The position numbers and the translations under genes were made by a program. The notes beneath the pieces were generated by a model. That model made no database searches, was not told the origin of the DNA, and worked only from the letters and a program-made list of their open reading frames with translations. From Leptospira inadai serovar Lyme str. 10 (GTDB taxonomy: Bacteria; Spirochaetota; Leptospiria; Leptospirales; Leptospiraceae): a DNA stretch of 64,000 nucleotides. The stretch lies in contig NZ_AHMM02000015.1 of NCBI RefSeq assembly GCF_000243675.2, forward strand, positions 914,001 to 978,000. The letters run 5' to 3'. Positions 1-8,239 of this stretch are shown here, one piece after another; position 1 is the first letter of the stretch, and the number at the start of each line of letters is the position of its first letter.

Positions 1-1
1 C

Positions 2-79
2 ATCGGAAACATCGGAGGTTTAGGACTTTCTTTGGTTCGAACCTTTAAAAACCGCAGCGAATCGATAGGATTGAGATGA
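2..79 (+). CDS. pgsB: PgsB/CapB-like poly-gamma-glutamate synthase, C-terminal end (partial)
   Basis: An open frame enters from the left edge and ends with TGA at 77-79. That stop overlaps the pgsC start as ATGA. Only 25 codons are visible, and they begin with a GNIGG stretch. The identity rests mainly on position: PgsB (the ATP-dependent amide ligase that polymerises glutamate) normally lies directly before pgsC, and the GNI-type motif near the C-terminus is compatible with that family. The overlap implies translational coupling. Too little is in the window to judge whether the enzyme is intact. Confidence 0.6.
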   Translation: MGNIGGLGLSLVRTFKNRSESIGLR

Positions 80-558
80 TGGATTTATTAACCTTAGCAA
101 TCGGGATAGGATTATTCGTCAGTCTCGCGTTTGCGGAGTTTTTCGGAATTGCCGCAGGCGGATTGGTAGTCCCGGGTTATATCGCTTTGCAATTGCATCA
201 TCCTTTGGATATTCTCGTAACGATCGGATTAGGCGCACTTACATTCGGACTCGGGAAACTCGTTTCCGGAGTTACGATCCTATACGGAAAACGTAAAACT
301 GCGTTTTTACTTCTGGCAGGTTTTGTTTTGGGCGCACTGTTTCAGGAGTTTCTGAGACGAAATCATTTTACTTCGATTTCGATCACCCCTTTACATTTTA
401 CCGATGAAGCAAAGGTCGTCGGACATATCATCCCGGGACTGATCGCACTTTGGATGGACCGACAAGGAGTTTGGGAAACCGTCTGCGTGCTTCTGACAGG
501 CGCGGTCATCGTAAGATTGACATTAATTTTAATTCTAGGCGGGGAATTCCAACCGTGA
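76..558 (+). CDS. pgsC: poly-gamma-glutamate biosynthesis membrane protein PgsC/CapC
   Basis: This 160-residue protein is strongly hydrophobic. It has about five predicted membrane spans (roughly residues 4-24, 25-42, 47-67, 76-92 and 137-155). An AEFFGIAAGGLVVPGYIA stretch near the N-terminus is typical of PgsC/CapC. The length matches the family (about 150 residues). PgsC forms the membrane-embedded polymerase with PgsB, elongating and probably exporting poly-gamma-glutamate. The start overlaps the upstream stop (ATGA), and its own stop overlaps the next start (GTGA), so the three genes form a tightly coupled operon. An anionic polyglutamate capsule or released polymer is inferred, not shown. 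Confidence 0.87.
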   Translation: MMDLLTLAIGIGLFVSLAFAEFFGIAAGGLVVPGYIALQLHHPLDILVTIGLGALTFGLGKLVSGVTILYGKRKTAFLLLAGFVLGALFQEFLRRNHFTSISITPLHFTDEAKVVGHIIPGLIALWMDRQGVWETVCVLLTGAVIVRLTLILILGGEFQP

Positions 559-1673
559 AGAAAATCTACTGGCGACCTACTTCCGCATCCGTTAAAACTT
601 ATTTATTGATCGCCGGAATCTCGATCTTCGGATTATTTTTAGTGGAGACATTTAAGATTCAGCAAAGGCAGCCGTACTATGAACAAAAAATGGAAGCCTC
701 CAGGACTGCAGACGAAGCCTTTACTCTGATTCGCAATATTCGGATCGAGAAGGGTCAGGTCCCCGATCCCGAATTCGATCCGGCTCGCTCGGGTTTGATC
801 GGATCTTTTTTGACTGCGGTTACAAGCAATACCGGAATTATTACGGCTAAGCAAACTTCCGTGAATCCGAATTTTGCGGGGTTGCTCGTGGATCTTTTAA
901 AGAAAGCGGGTGTAGAAGACGGAGGAACCGTTGCAGTCGGCTTATCCGGTTCTTTCCCCGCGCTGAATGTTTGCGTGTATGCCGCCGCAAAATCCCTGAA
1001 TTTAGAGCTTGTCTCGATTTCCAGTTTGTCCTCCTCGCAATGGGGAGCAAACGATCCCGAATTTCTTTGGGCGGATATGGAAAGGGAATTGTTCAAGGAG
1101 AAACTCTTTCCGTATCGATCGATAGCATTGAGTTACGGTGGATTGGAAGATCGAGCGCTGGGCATTTCTCCGGAAGGCAAACGGCTTTTGGACGAATCGG
1201 TTCAACGGAATTCCCTCCCTCTCCTAACCGGAGATTCGTTTACTTCCAGCTTGGACGAGAGAATGCGACGATTCAAGAACGGAGCAAAGGGGGAATCGTT
1301 TCAAGCTTATATCAACGTAGGAGGCGGGACCATTTCGGTGGGAACAAAGGCAGGCAAATTGAGTTTTAAGCCCGGACTCAACAAAACACTTCCTCCCGGA
1401 GCAGCTAAAATCGATTCGGTCATGACCCGTTTTTTATTGGAAGATGTGCCGGTCATTCATTTGACCGAAATCGAGGAACTCGCCAAGAAATACGGATTTC
1501 CGTTACGCCCGAAGACCAGGCCGATCGTCGGGGAGGGTGAGATTTTTTCCAAGGAAGAATACGATCGTCGGTTTGCGGGGATCGTACTTTCGGCAATCCT
1601 GGCCCTGGTGTATTTTTTATTCCGAACTAAAGGAAAAATTATCGCCGATATCGATTCCGGACAGCCGTTTTAG
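555..1673 (+). CDS. poly-gamma-glutamate system protein (PgsW-like)
   Basis: The protein is 372 residues from a GTG start at 555 that overlaps the pgsC stop as GTGA. The frame is open further upstream, but that part lies inside pgsC and is rejected. There is one N-terminal membrane anchor (about residues 15-33), a long extracytoplasmic domain with a VAVGLSGSFPALN segment, and a second hydrophobic helix near the C-terminus (about 341-358). This layout and the location after pgsC match the 'poly-gamma-glutamate system protein' family found beside pgsBC in some Gram-negative and other bacteria. Its biochemical role is unknown; export or retention of the polymer is only an inference. Confidence 0.7.
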   Translation: MKKIYWRPTSASVKTYLLIAGISIFGLFLVETFKIQQRQPYYEQKMEASRTADEAFTLIRNIRIEKGQVPDPEFDPARSGLIGSFLTAVTSNTGIITAKQTSVNPNFAGLLVDLLKKAGVEDGGTVAVGLSGSFPALNVCVYAAAKSLNLELVSISSLSSSQWGANDPEFLWADMERELFKEKLFPYRSIALSYGGLEDRALGISPEGKRLLDESVQRNSLPLLTGDSFTSSLDERMRRFKNGAKGESFQAYINVGGGTISVGTKAGKLSFKPGLNKTLPPGAAKIDSVMTRFLLEDVPVIHLTEIEELAKKYGFPLRPKTRPIVGEGEIFSKEEYDRRFAGIVLSAILALVYFLFRTKGKIIADIDSGQPF

Positions 1674-2653
1674 CGAATTAGAAAATTATAAATTACCTTA
1701 TCTCTTGATTTATCCTCGAGCAAAACCACTTCGTAATGATTTTTATCGGGAATTTCCAAAACCCTAAAATCCCGCATTTCTTTCCGCATTTTTTCGATCG
1801 CGCTGTCCGGAAGCAATTCGTCTCCCGGCTTAAAATTCGGTTTTCCGGCTCTAACCACTAAAACCGGACAAGTCATCGCGGAATAGGGAAGTCGATTATT
1901 TTCTTGTAATATTCGAAAACTTGAAATCGGATTTTTCAAAAATCTACGAAAAATCCCGATAGTGCGGATGGAACCGCCCATACTTTGCAATTCGGATTCC
2001 GCCACTCGAGGAGGAAGAGAGCACTGAACGGGACCGAACGGTCCGGATTCGTCGCTTGGACCTAGATACTTGGAAAGCGTTCCGATCGGTTCGAGTTCGT
2101 ATTGCAGGAAATTCCGAATATCCTCGTTCCAAGCGGAGAGAATCGGCGATTTTTTCGCTTCCGCAAGATAGATCTCCTTGCTAGGGACGATCCTGCCGAG
2201 TCGTGCCAAAGAGGAACGGATCATTAGAAGGTTGGAAAATTTTCGCAGCGGAGATAAAGCCCCGCCTCCGTCGACCAATACGGCCTTTTCCAAGAACTGA
2301 GGCGCCAGCTCCGCTAATCGTAACGTGACCCAGCAACCCAATGAATGGGACAACACTGCGATTCGTTTGTATCCTAAAACTCCGGCAAGATCTTTCAAAT
2401 CCTGAGCGTGTACTTTTGCCGAATATTCTCCTTCGGGTTTATCCGAATGTCCTCTTCCGCGCAAATCATAGGTGATCACCGTGATCCCTTTCTTGGAAAG
2501 AGTATGCGCGATCCGTTCAAAATTTCGTAGATTACCGGTGAGGCCGTGTATGCAGAAAAGAGGAATCTTATATTTTCCCGGAAATTTATCGTAAGCTAAA
2601 CGGATTCCCGAAGGGAGTAGGGCGATCTTGGGTTCCCTCTGTGGCTGTGACAT
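1670..2653 (-). CDS. alpha/beta hydrolase
   Basis: This 327-residue alpha/beta-hydrolase-fold protein has no obvious signal peptide, so it is probably cytoplasmic. Visible elements are the oxyanion HG at residues 36-37, the DLRGRGHSD strand-4 motif around 63-71, and the nucleophile elbow S-H-S-L-G with Ser104. The catalytic His is probably His306 in a DKNHYE context. The first glycine of the usual GxSxG is Ser. The substrate cannot be inferred. It follows the 99-residue protein by nine bases in what looks like one transcription unit. Its stop overlaps the stop of the convergent PgsW-like gene, with no terminator between them. Confidence 0.85.
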   Translation of the reverse strand: MSQPQREPKIALLPSGIRLAYDKFPGKYKIPLFCIHGLTGNLRNFERIAHTLSKKGITVITYDLRGRGHSDKPEGEYSAKVHAQDLKDLAGVLGYKRIAVLSHSLGCWVTLRLAELAPQFLEKAVLVDGGGALSPLRKFSNLLMIRSSLARLGRIVPSKEIYLAEAKKSPILSAWNEDIRNFLQYELEPIGTLSKYLGPSDESGPFGPVQCSLPPRVAESELQSMGGSIRTIGIFRRFLKNPISSFRILQENNRLPYSAMTCPVLVVRAGKPNFKPGDELLPDSAIEKMRKEMRDFRVLEIPDKNHYEVVLLEDKSRDKVIYNFLIR

Positions 2654-2662
2654 TTGTAATAA

Positions 2663-2962
2663 TCATGAAATATCCGCACCGAGTCGACGCAGAATATTTC
2701 CCAGATTCTTTTCCATCTCTCCTCGAAAGGCCTGGTGAAGTAAAGCGATCTTTTCCTTGCGTTTCGTCGCGGAAAAACCTTCGCCGATTCTTTCCAACTT
2801 GTACCAAATCCGAGATTCCCCCAGTCCGGAAAATCGGATGCAAAAATCGTCTCCCGTCAGGTCGAAGCTCGTTAGAGTCCCTAATTCGCCGGCGGAGACG
2901 GCTTTTCGCAATTTTCTGAGAAACGTTTCCGGATCCTGTTCCTTGACTCGAATTTCTTTCAT
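2663..2962 (-). CDS. conserved hypothetical protein, 99 residues
   Basis: A small soluble protein of 99 residues with a charged composition (many Arg, Lys and Glu) and no signal peptide or membrane span. I do not recognise a domain. It is kept as a gene because it is spaced 4 bases after the DUF445 gene and 9 bases before the hydrolase, on the same strand. Overlapping frames there look like non-coding shadows. The central segment has alternating hydrophobic residues (LTSFDLTGDDFCIRFSGLG) suggesting a small alpha/beta fold. Function unknown. Confidence 0.7.
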   Translation of the reverse strand: MKEIRVKEQDPETFLRKLRKAVSAGELGTLTSFDLTGDDFCIRFSGLGESRIWYKLERIGEGFSATKRKEKIALLHQAFRGEMEKNLGNILRRLGADIS

Positions 2963-2966
2963 ACGG

Positions 2967-4202
2967 TTAAGCGACGTAGAGCATATAAAGGCCTTGGAAC
3001 AGACCTACGATCGCACCTAACACGGAACCGATCAGAATCAGCACGTATTCGTCTTCCTGGAATGCCGAGCGAAGAATAGGTTCGAACTCTTCGGGAGGAA
3101 GATCCTTCATTCTCTTGAACATATTGTTCTCAATGCTCATTGCACGTCCCATATAGCTTTCCAATTTGCTGGAACTATTCGCAAGAGTATCGCTCACATT
3201 CCGAATCACCTCTTTCTTAGTAGTTTCAAAATCCGAGTCCTCACCTTTGCCGTTTTCCGAATCTAAATTCCCGTTTAAATGCAATTTATGAGCGGCGCTG
3301 ACGGTTTCCTCCTGAATGGTTTCCACCAGAGTTCTCGCAGCCCTTTTGTACAGGATCTCCTCTAGAACGTTTCTGGGTGTCAATACCTGAGTCGCAAACA
3401 CGTTCGAATACTTTCGAGATACTTCTTCCTGCCTAGCTAAAAAAAGGCCTCTGTATTTAACCGGGCCGAAGCGTTTCTCGTACAAAGGCCGGAAGATCAT
3501 GGTCAAAGCGACCCAGTTCGTAATATATCCTACAATGATCCCTTGGATGGGGAGAGTCCACCAAACGGGGAAGAATTCCCACAGAACGGCTTGCAGGATT
3601 CCTAAAGCGCCTCCCAGATACCAACCGCATCTCTCTATGAACGTAAATTCTTTCGAACCCACCTCCTCAAAGATATCCACAATCCTTTTTACGTTCGGAC
3701 CGGTGAGCTTCCGGAGAACTAGAGATCGGAAATTGAAAACGGAGGAGACATTTTCCTTAACCTGAACCATGATATTCCGTACGGTATGAGCGCATTTTTC
3801 CTGAACGGCGTTTATGATTTCCTGTTCATGCCCGTTCTCGAGATGCTTCCGCATATCCGGATCGATATGATGAATGATTTCCTTCGTAGCGGAAGGTACC
3901 AAACCGTCTAGAACAGGCTGAAATTCCTTTTCAAGCTGTTCGGGATCTACCTTGGAAAAAAAATCCTCTACTTTGATCAATCTCTCCGTCATAATATTCA
4001 CGGATTTTAGAGCCAGCTTTTGGGCTTTCTTCGGAACGATTCCTTGCCATCCCAAATAAGGTGGGATTCCGACGAATTCCAAAGGATAGAAAGTCATCTT
4101 CAGTGCGACTACGTTGGTAAACCATCCGACAAATCCGTAGGTGAATGGCATCATAATAATACCGATTAGCTCTTTATTTTGGCTAAAGAAGGATAAATCC
4201 AT
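2967..4202 (-). CDS. DUF445 family membrane protein
   Basis: This 411-residue protein has hydrophobic segments at the N-terminus (about 10-35), in the middle (about 190-235, including a GYITNWVALTMIFRPLY segment) and at the C-terminus (about 385-411). The N-terminal GFVGWFTNVVALKMTFYPLEF and the repeated TNWVALTMIF-like segment are the two copies of the membrane signature of DUF445 (YheB/YjiN-like) proteins. The family is widespread in the inner membrane but poorly understood. It is the first gene of a three-gene minus-strand unit. The 197-bp gap to the divergent kinase at 4400 should hold both promoters. Confidence 0.88.
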   Translation of the reverse strand: MDLSFFSQNKELIGIIMMPFTYGFVGWFTNVVALKMTFYPLEFVGIPPYLGWQGIVPKKAQKLALKSVNIMTERLIKVEDFFSKVDPEQLEKEFQPVLDGLVPSATKEIIHHIDPDMRKHLENGHEQEIINAVQEKCAHTVRNIMVQVKENVSSVFNFRSLVLRKLTGPNVKRIVDIFEEVGSKEFTFIERCGWYLGGALGILQAVLWEFFPVWWTLPIQGIIVGYITNWVALTMIFRPLYEKRFGPVKYRGLFLARQEEVSRKYSNVFATQVLTPRNVLEEILYKRAARTLVETIQEETVSAAHKLHLNGNLDSENGKGEDSDFETTKKEVIRNVSDTLANSSSKLESYMGRAMSIENNMFKRMKDLPPEEFEPILRSAFQEDEYVLILIGSVLGAIVGLFQGLYMLYVA

Positions 4203-4399
4203 GTTTTCAATTCCTGTAGCGACCGCTATAATGGCGGACTCTTTTGCAAAGTCCCGTTCGAGGGAAAGGGCTGCAAGTTCTTTTTCTGAAATTCCCGGAA
4301 GTAAAAACGCTTCTAAAAAAGGCTGTAGGTGAAACTACTTTCCTTTAGGCATACCTTGTTCTTTCCGGTTCCTCAAGATTTACGCGTGTTCTTCTCTTC

Positions 4400-6025
4400 A
4401 TGAATCAATGGATTATTCTGCACAGTTCGGAAGGCCGCATTCTTGCAATGAACCTACCTGAATCCCAATGGGAAGGGAAAACGATCGGAGATTTATTCAA
4501 CGGGACCGAAGCGATTCTCGGCCAATCCGGAACCGCCGCTTTACGTTGTAAACCCGAGTTCGTATCCATGACTTCTTCAGAACCGGATGTGGTCGCAAAA
4601 TGGAAGAGGATACGGGACCAATACTGGTTGGAGCTGACTACCTCGTCCGATTCCGGAGCCTATCCGGAAAATTTCCCAAAAGATCTATTTTCCAACGACC
4701 TTCCTTTTCGCCAAGTCTTCGAAACGAATCAAGCCATCAAATGGATTTTGGATCCCGAGACAGGCGGTATCGTTTATGCAAACGAAGCTGCGAGCCTTTT
4801 TTACGGCTACTCGAGAGAAGAACTCATGAGTATGAAGATTACCGACATCAATATTCTCTCCCAAGAAGTAGTTTACGAGGCGGTGCATAGCGCAGCGATA
4901 GAATCACGGCATTATTCCTTATTCAAGCATCGATTGAAAAACGGTGAGATTAGGGAAATGGAGATCTATACGGGCCCGATTCGACTGAACGGTAAGATTC
5001 TGGTTTTCTCGATACTGTATGATGTTACGGATCGAGTGGAAGCCGTAAAAAAACTCGAGGAAAGCGAAAAGAAATATCGATCCATCGTTGAAAATGCGTC
5101 CGACGCGATCGTCATCACCGACCGAGGCGCTCGGTTACTGGAAGTAAATCGTCGGTTCGAAGAATTGCTGGATTATTCGAAAGAAGAACTTCTTTCATTC
5201 AAGCTAGAGGACGTGTTGGATACGAACAGTTGGCGGGAGACTTCGGAGATTATGCCTAATTTGATCGTAGGCAGGCCGGTCACCTTGCAAAGAAAGTTGA
5301 AATCCAAAAGCGGAACTCTTATCGATTGCGAAATCAACGCGGTCTTATTGGATTCCGATAAAGCGATGGGAATCGTTCGAGACGTTACCGAACGAAACCG
5401 GATCACCGAAGAGTTGGAAAAATCACTCGCGGAAAAGGAGGTCATGCTCCAGGAGATTCACCATCGGGTGAAAAACAATCTACAGGTGATCGCAAGTTTA
5501 CTCGGTCTACAGTATGAAAATTACGAGGACCCCACAATCAGGAGTGCGTTGTTAGAAAGCGAAAGTCGGGTAAAGTCCATGGCGTTAGTTCACTCCGAAT
5601 CGTACCGATCCGATAATTTTACGGAAGTCGATTTAAAGAATTACTTCTATTCGCTATCCTTTAATTTGATTCGGACGTATGAAGCGTCCCAGCGAATCAT
5701 GTTGGATCTAGAAATTCTACCTTCGAAAGTAACGGTAGAAAAGGCCATACCGTTAGGTTTGATCCTAAATGAGCTCTTAACGAATTCCGTTAAATACGGA
5801 TTTCCGGGAGAGCGCAAGGGAAAAATCCGGATTCGACTCGAGTCGGATGAGCGCGGGTACTTACTAAAGTACGAAGACGACGGTCTTTCCTACGATCGGG
5901 ACTTCTTGGAAAGATCCGGTTCGATCGGTCTGCAATTAATCGATATTTTGACGAGACAATTGCGTGCAAAGTCGGATTTTAAAACGGGCGAGGGGATAAA
6001 GTTTACGCTTCGGATCCCGGAATGA
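4400..6025 (+). CDS. PAS-domain sensor histidine kinase, HisKA_2 type
   Basis: The protein is 541 residues and cytoplasmic, with no membrane spans. An N-terminal PAS-like region (1-85) is followed by two clearer PAS domains (about 98-215 and 222-335). A HisKA_2 dimerisation/phosphotransfer region carries HHRVKNN at 354-360. The C-terminal HATPase has LNELLTNSVKYGFPGE (N-box). This kinase class usually phosphorylates stand-alone or atypical receivers. No receiver is encoded next to it, though a cyclic-nucleotide-binding gene follows. The DHp region closely resembles those of the kinases at 8240 and 24403, suggesting paralogues. The sensed signal is unknown; PAS cofactors cannot be predicted from the sequence. 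Confidence 0.9.
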   Translation: MNQWIILHSSEGRILAMNLPESQWEGKTIGDLFNGTEAILGQSGTAALRCKPEFVSMTSSEPDVVAKWKRIRDQYWLELTTSSDSGAYPENFPKDLFSNDLPFRQVFETNQAIKWILDPETGGIVYANEAASLFYGYSREELMSMKITDINILSQEVVYEAVHSAAIESRHYSLFKHRLKNGEIREMEIYTGPIRLNGKILVFSILYDVTDRVEAVKKLEESEKKYRSIVENASDAIVITDRGARLLEVNRRFEELLDYSKEELLSFKLEDVLDTNSWRETSEIMPNLIVGRPVTLQRKLKSKSGTLIDCEINAVLLDSDKAMGIVRDVTERNRITEELEKSLAEKEVMLQEIHHRVKNNLQVIASLLGLQYENYEDPTIRSALLESESRVKSMALVHSESYRSDNFTEVDLKNYFYSLSFNLIRTYEASQRIMLDLEILPSKVTVEKAIPLGLILNELLTNSVKYGFPGERKGKIRIRLESDERGYLLKYEDDGLSYDRDFLERSGSIGLQLIDILTRQLRAKSDFKTGEGIKFTLRIPE

Positions 6026-6211
6026 AATCTCTTATATTCCCGTTAGTAATGAAGTCCATTTAGACGGTCTTTCCGAAGTTTCTATTCCGGTCGAAGTTTC
6101 CCGAAACTTGGAAGATGAAATTCGAATGGCCGAATTCTCGGCAATCAACCAGGAAAGTAGCTTGAAGGTTTTTTTCCGGGGGCTAGACTCGGTTTTTCAT
6201 AAGGAAATTCT

Positions 6212-6685
6212 ATGCAACATTCAATTGAAGAGATTCTGCAAGGCATTTATCTTTTTTCCAGTTTCTCCAAAGACGATCTCTCTAAGATTGCGGAAAAAAC
6301 AAAATACAAGGTTCTGGAGCAGGGTGATTCGGTCTACCAAGAGGGAAACGAAGCAAAGGCATTTTACGTCGTTATGTACGGAACTCTTAAAATCGTGACT
6401 TCAACCGAAAAAGGAACCGACGTAAACGTGACCACGATCGCCACGGGAGATCATTTTGGAGAGTTTCCGTTTTTAGATCAGGGGAAGCGTGCGGGAACGG
6501 TGGAAGCGATGGAACGTTGCGAATTGCTGGAAATTCCTTTCGAGCATCTCCAAAAAACTTTGGACGAAGATAAGGAATTAGCGCTAAAATTTTATAAAAG
6601 CATTACTACTTACCTGGTAAAAAGGATGAGATTACTCACCCACGATCTCGCTTATGCGAGAGAACTTAAAAAACGTTATTCTTAA
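6212..6685 (+). CDS. cyclic nucleotide-binding domain protein (Crp-like sensor domain only)
   Basis: This 157-residue protein is nearly all one cNMP-binding domain (about 11-130). It has the GDSVYQEGNEAKAFYVVMYGTLKIV beta-roll start and a phosphate-binding-cassette-like segment, GDHFGEFPFLDQGKRAGTVEA. The cassette has a Gly-Glu pair (GE at FGEF) but lacks the exact R-x-A ending of a classical cAMP cassette (KRAGTV is close). There is no helix-turn-helix after the C-helix, so it is not a Crp transcription factor. An AAGGA ribosome-binding site at 6201-6205 fixes the start. An adenylate cyclase lies at 18166-20886, making cAMP a plausible ligand. Confidence 0.88.
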   Translation: MQHSIEEILQGIYLFSSFSKDDLSKIAEKTKYKVLEQGDSVYQEGNEAKAFYVVMYGTLKIVTSTEKGTDVNVTTIATGDHFGEFPFLDQGKRAGTVEAMERCELLEIPFEHLQKTLDEDKELALKFYKSITTYLVKRMRLLTHDLAYARELKKRYS

Positions 6686-6707
6686 AATTCAGTCGCGAGA
6701 AACCTGG

Positions 6708-7622
6708 ATGAAAGCCGCCTTGACCCGTATCGTTCTACCATTTTTGCTATTTAGTTTAACCTTCGTTTCCTGTTCGGGAACGTTAGTTCGATTCGGATTC
6801 GGTTATGAGCGTTGGAAGTCCAACGTCGAGAAGAAGGAACTAAAACAAGCTCCTTGGAATTGGGTTTACTTGGAAGGAGGAAGCGGTAAAGAAAAGATTC
6901 TAATGGTTCACGGTTTCGGCGGGGATAAGGACAATTGGACCCGGTTTGCCGGAGGATTGACGGACAAATACGATATTATCGCCGTCGACTTGCCCGGCTT
7001 TGGAGAGAACGAGAAATTAACCGATCAAGGATACTCGATCGATCAACAAGTGGAGCGATTGGATCAATTTACGAAAGCCATCGGTTGGGATAAATTTCAT
7101 ATAGTCGGAAACTCCATGGGTGGATGCATTTCCGGAGTTTTTGCCGCTAAACATCCGGAGAAAATTCTTTCTCTCGGCCTATTCGCTCCGAGCGGAATCA
7201 ATAGCCCGATAAAAAGCGAGCTCTCCAAAAATATGGAGAACGGGAAAAATAATCTCATCGTCACCAACACGGACGAGTTCGAAGAATTAATGAAGTTCAT
7301 ATTCGTGAATCCTCCTAAGGTACCTTCGATTCTTAAAGGGTATTTCGCGGAAAGAGCGGTTAAAAACGCCGAGTTTAATAAAATCGTATTTAAGGATATT
7401 CGCAAGGGATTTCCGCTTCAAGAAAATATGAAATCCATAAAATCGAAGACATTGATTCTCTGGGGGGATACGGACCGTGTTCTTAGCGTATCCGGAGCGG
7501 AAGTATTGGAAAAAGGAATTTTCCGTTCTACGAAGGTGATTTTAAAGGATGTCGGGCATGTCCCGATGTTGGAAAAACCGGTGGAAGTCGCGAATATCTA
7601 CACGGATTTTCTTTCGAAATAA
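6708..7622 (+). CDS. alpha/beta hydrolase, probable lipoprotein
   Basis: With ATG 6708 the protein has 304 residues and begins with a signal peptide ending in a spirochaete-type lipobox (FVSC, Cys22). The frame is open to 6654, but that start would place 18 charged residues before the signal peptide and overlap the previous gene, so 6708 is preferred. The hydrolase fold shows HGFGGDKDNW (about 68-77), DLPGFGE (94-100), the nucleophile elbow GNSMGG with Ser136, an acid-containing LWGDTDRVLS strand, and GHVPMLEKP with His284. It is probably a membrane-anchored esterase or lipase. Its 3' end overlaps the convergent receiver gene by 25 bases. Confidence 0.85.
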   Translation: MKAALTRIVLPFLLFSLTFVSCSGTLVRFGFGYERWKSNVEKKELKQAPWNWVYLEGGSGKEKILMVHGFGGDKDNWTRFAGGLTDKYDIIAVDLPGFGENEKLTDQGYSIDQQVERLDQFTKAIGWDKFHIVGNSMGGCISGVFAAKHPEKILSLGLFAPSGINSPIKSELSKNMENGKNNLIVTNTDEFEELMKFIFVNPPKVPSILKGYFAERAVKNAEFNKIVFKDIRKGFPLQENMKSIKSKTLILWGDTDRVLSVSGAEVLEKGIFRSTKVILKDVGHVPMLEKPVEVANIYTDFLSK

Positions 7623-8020
7623 TCGTTTATAGAATCGCGAATATCTTCGAATTTATAAGGTTTGGAAATGAAGGAGTTCATTCCGGATTCCAAATATTCT
7701 TCGAGTTCATCCGCCAAGGAAATTGCAGTGAGGGCGACGATCCAGGGAGATTCCGCAGATTTCTTGAATTCCTCCCGTAATCTACGAGCGGTTTCGAATC
7801 CTCCCAATTCCGGCATGATGAGATCGAGATAGATGATATCGTATTTGCTTCTACGAATGGCGTTTAATACTCCCAGTCCGTTATTTACGATTTCGACTTC
7901 GTATCCCGATTTCTGAAACATTCTTTTTGCAATGACCTGGTTGATATGATCGTCTTCGGCGACGAGAATTCGAAGCGTTCGAATCGTTGTTGGAGTTCCG
8001 TTTCCCTGAGTTGGATTCAT
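7598..8020 (-). CDS. stand-alone response regulator receiver (CheY-like)
   Basis: A single receiver domain of 140 residues. Acidic pocket residues lie at 22-24 (EDD), the phosphoacceptor is Asp66 in a YLDLIMP context, the switch Thr is Thr98 and the conserved Lys is Lys120 in SKPYKF. There is no output domain. The EDDHINQVIAKR start resembles receivers of phosphorelays and hybrid kinases. It lies divergent to the kinase at 8240 (219-bp intergenic region), so it may be a partner of one of the nearby HisKA_2 kinases; that pairing is inference. It ends inside the 3' end of the convergent hydrolase gene. Confidence 0.92.
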   Translation of the reverse strand: MNPTQGNGTPTTIRTLRILVAEDDHINQVIAKRMFQKSGYEVEIVNNGLGVLNAIRRSKYDIIYLDLIMPELGGFETARRLREEFKKSAESPWIVALTAISLADELEEYLESGMNSFISKPYKFEDIRDSINDYFERKSV

Positions 8021-8239
8021 ACTTTATTTAGCGCAGTATTTGCATTTGCTTCCTCATAAATCTCTTTTTCAATTCGGAATAGAACGCATTCTTTCTATTA
8101 TAGGACGCCGTTATCTTGCTCTTTTCAGGAATTAAATAATGTCTAAACTATGGAATATTACCCAGTAAATTGTGCATATTCGCAAAGCGTTAGAAAAATC
8201 AATCGAGGAAATAGGGGACGATTTAGTAATCTGTCCTGA

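Noticed and set aside
450..554. Upstream extension of the PgsW-like frame inside pgsC
   Set aside because: Low-complexity Arg-rich translation; the GTGA overlap at 555 is a natural coupled start.
6654..6707. Earlier start for the lipoprotein hydrolase
   Set aside because: It adds a charged 18-residue extension before a normal lipoprotein signal peptide and overlaps the previous gene by 32 bases.
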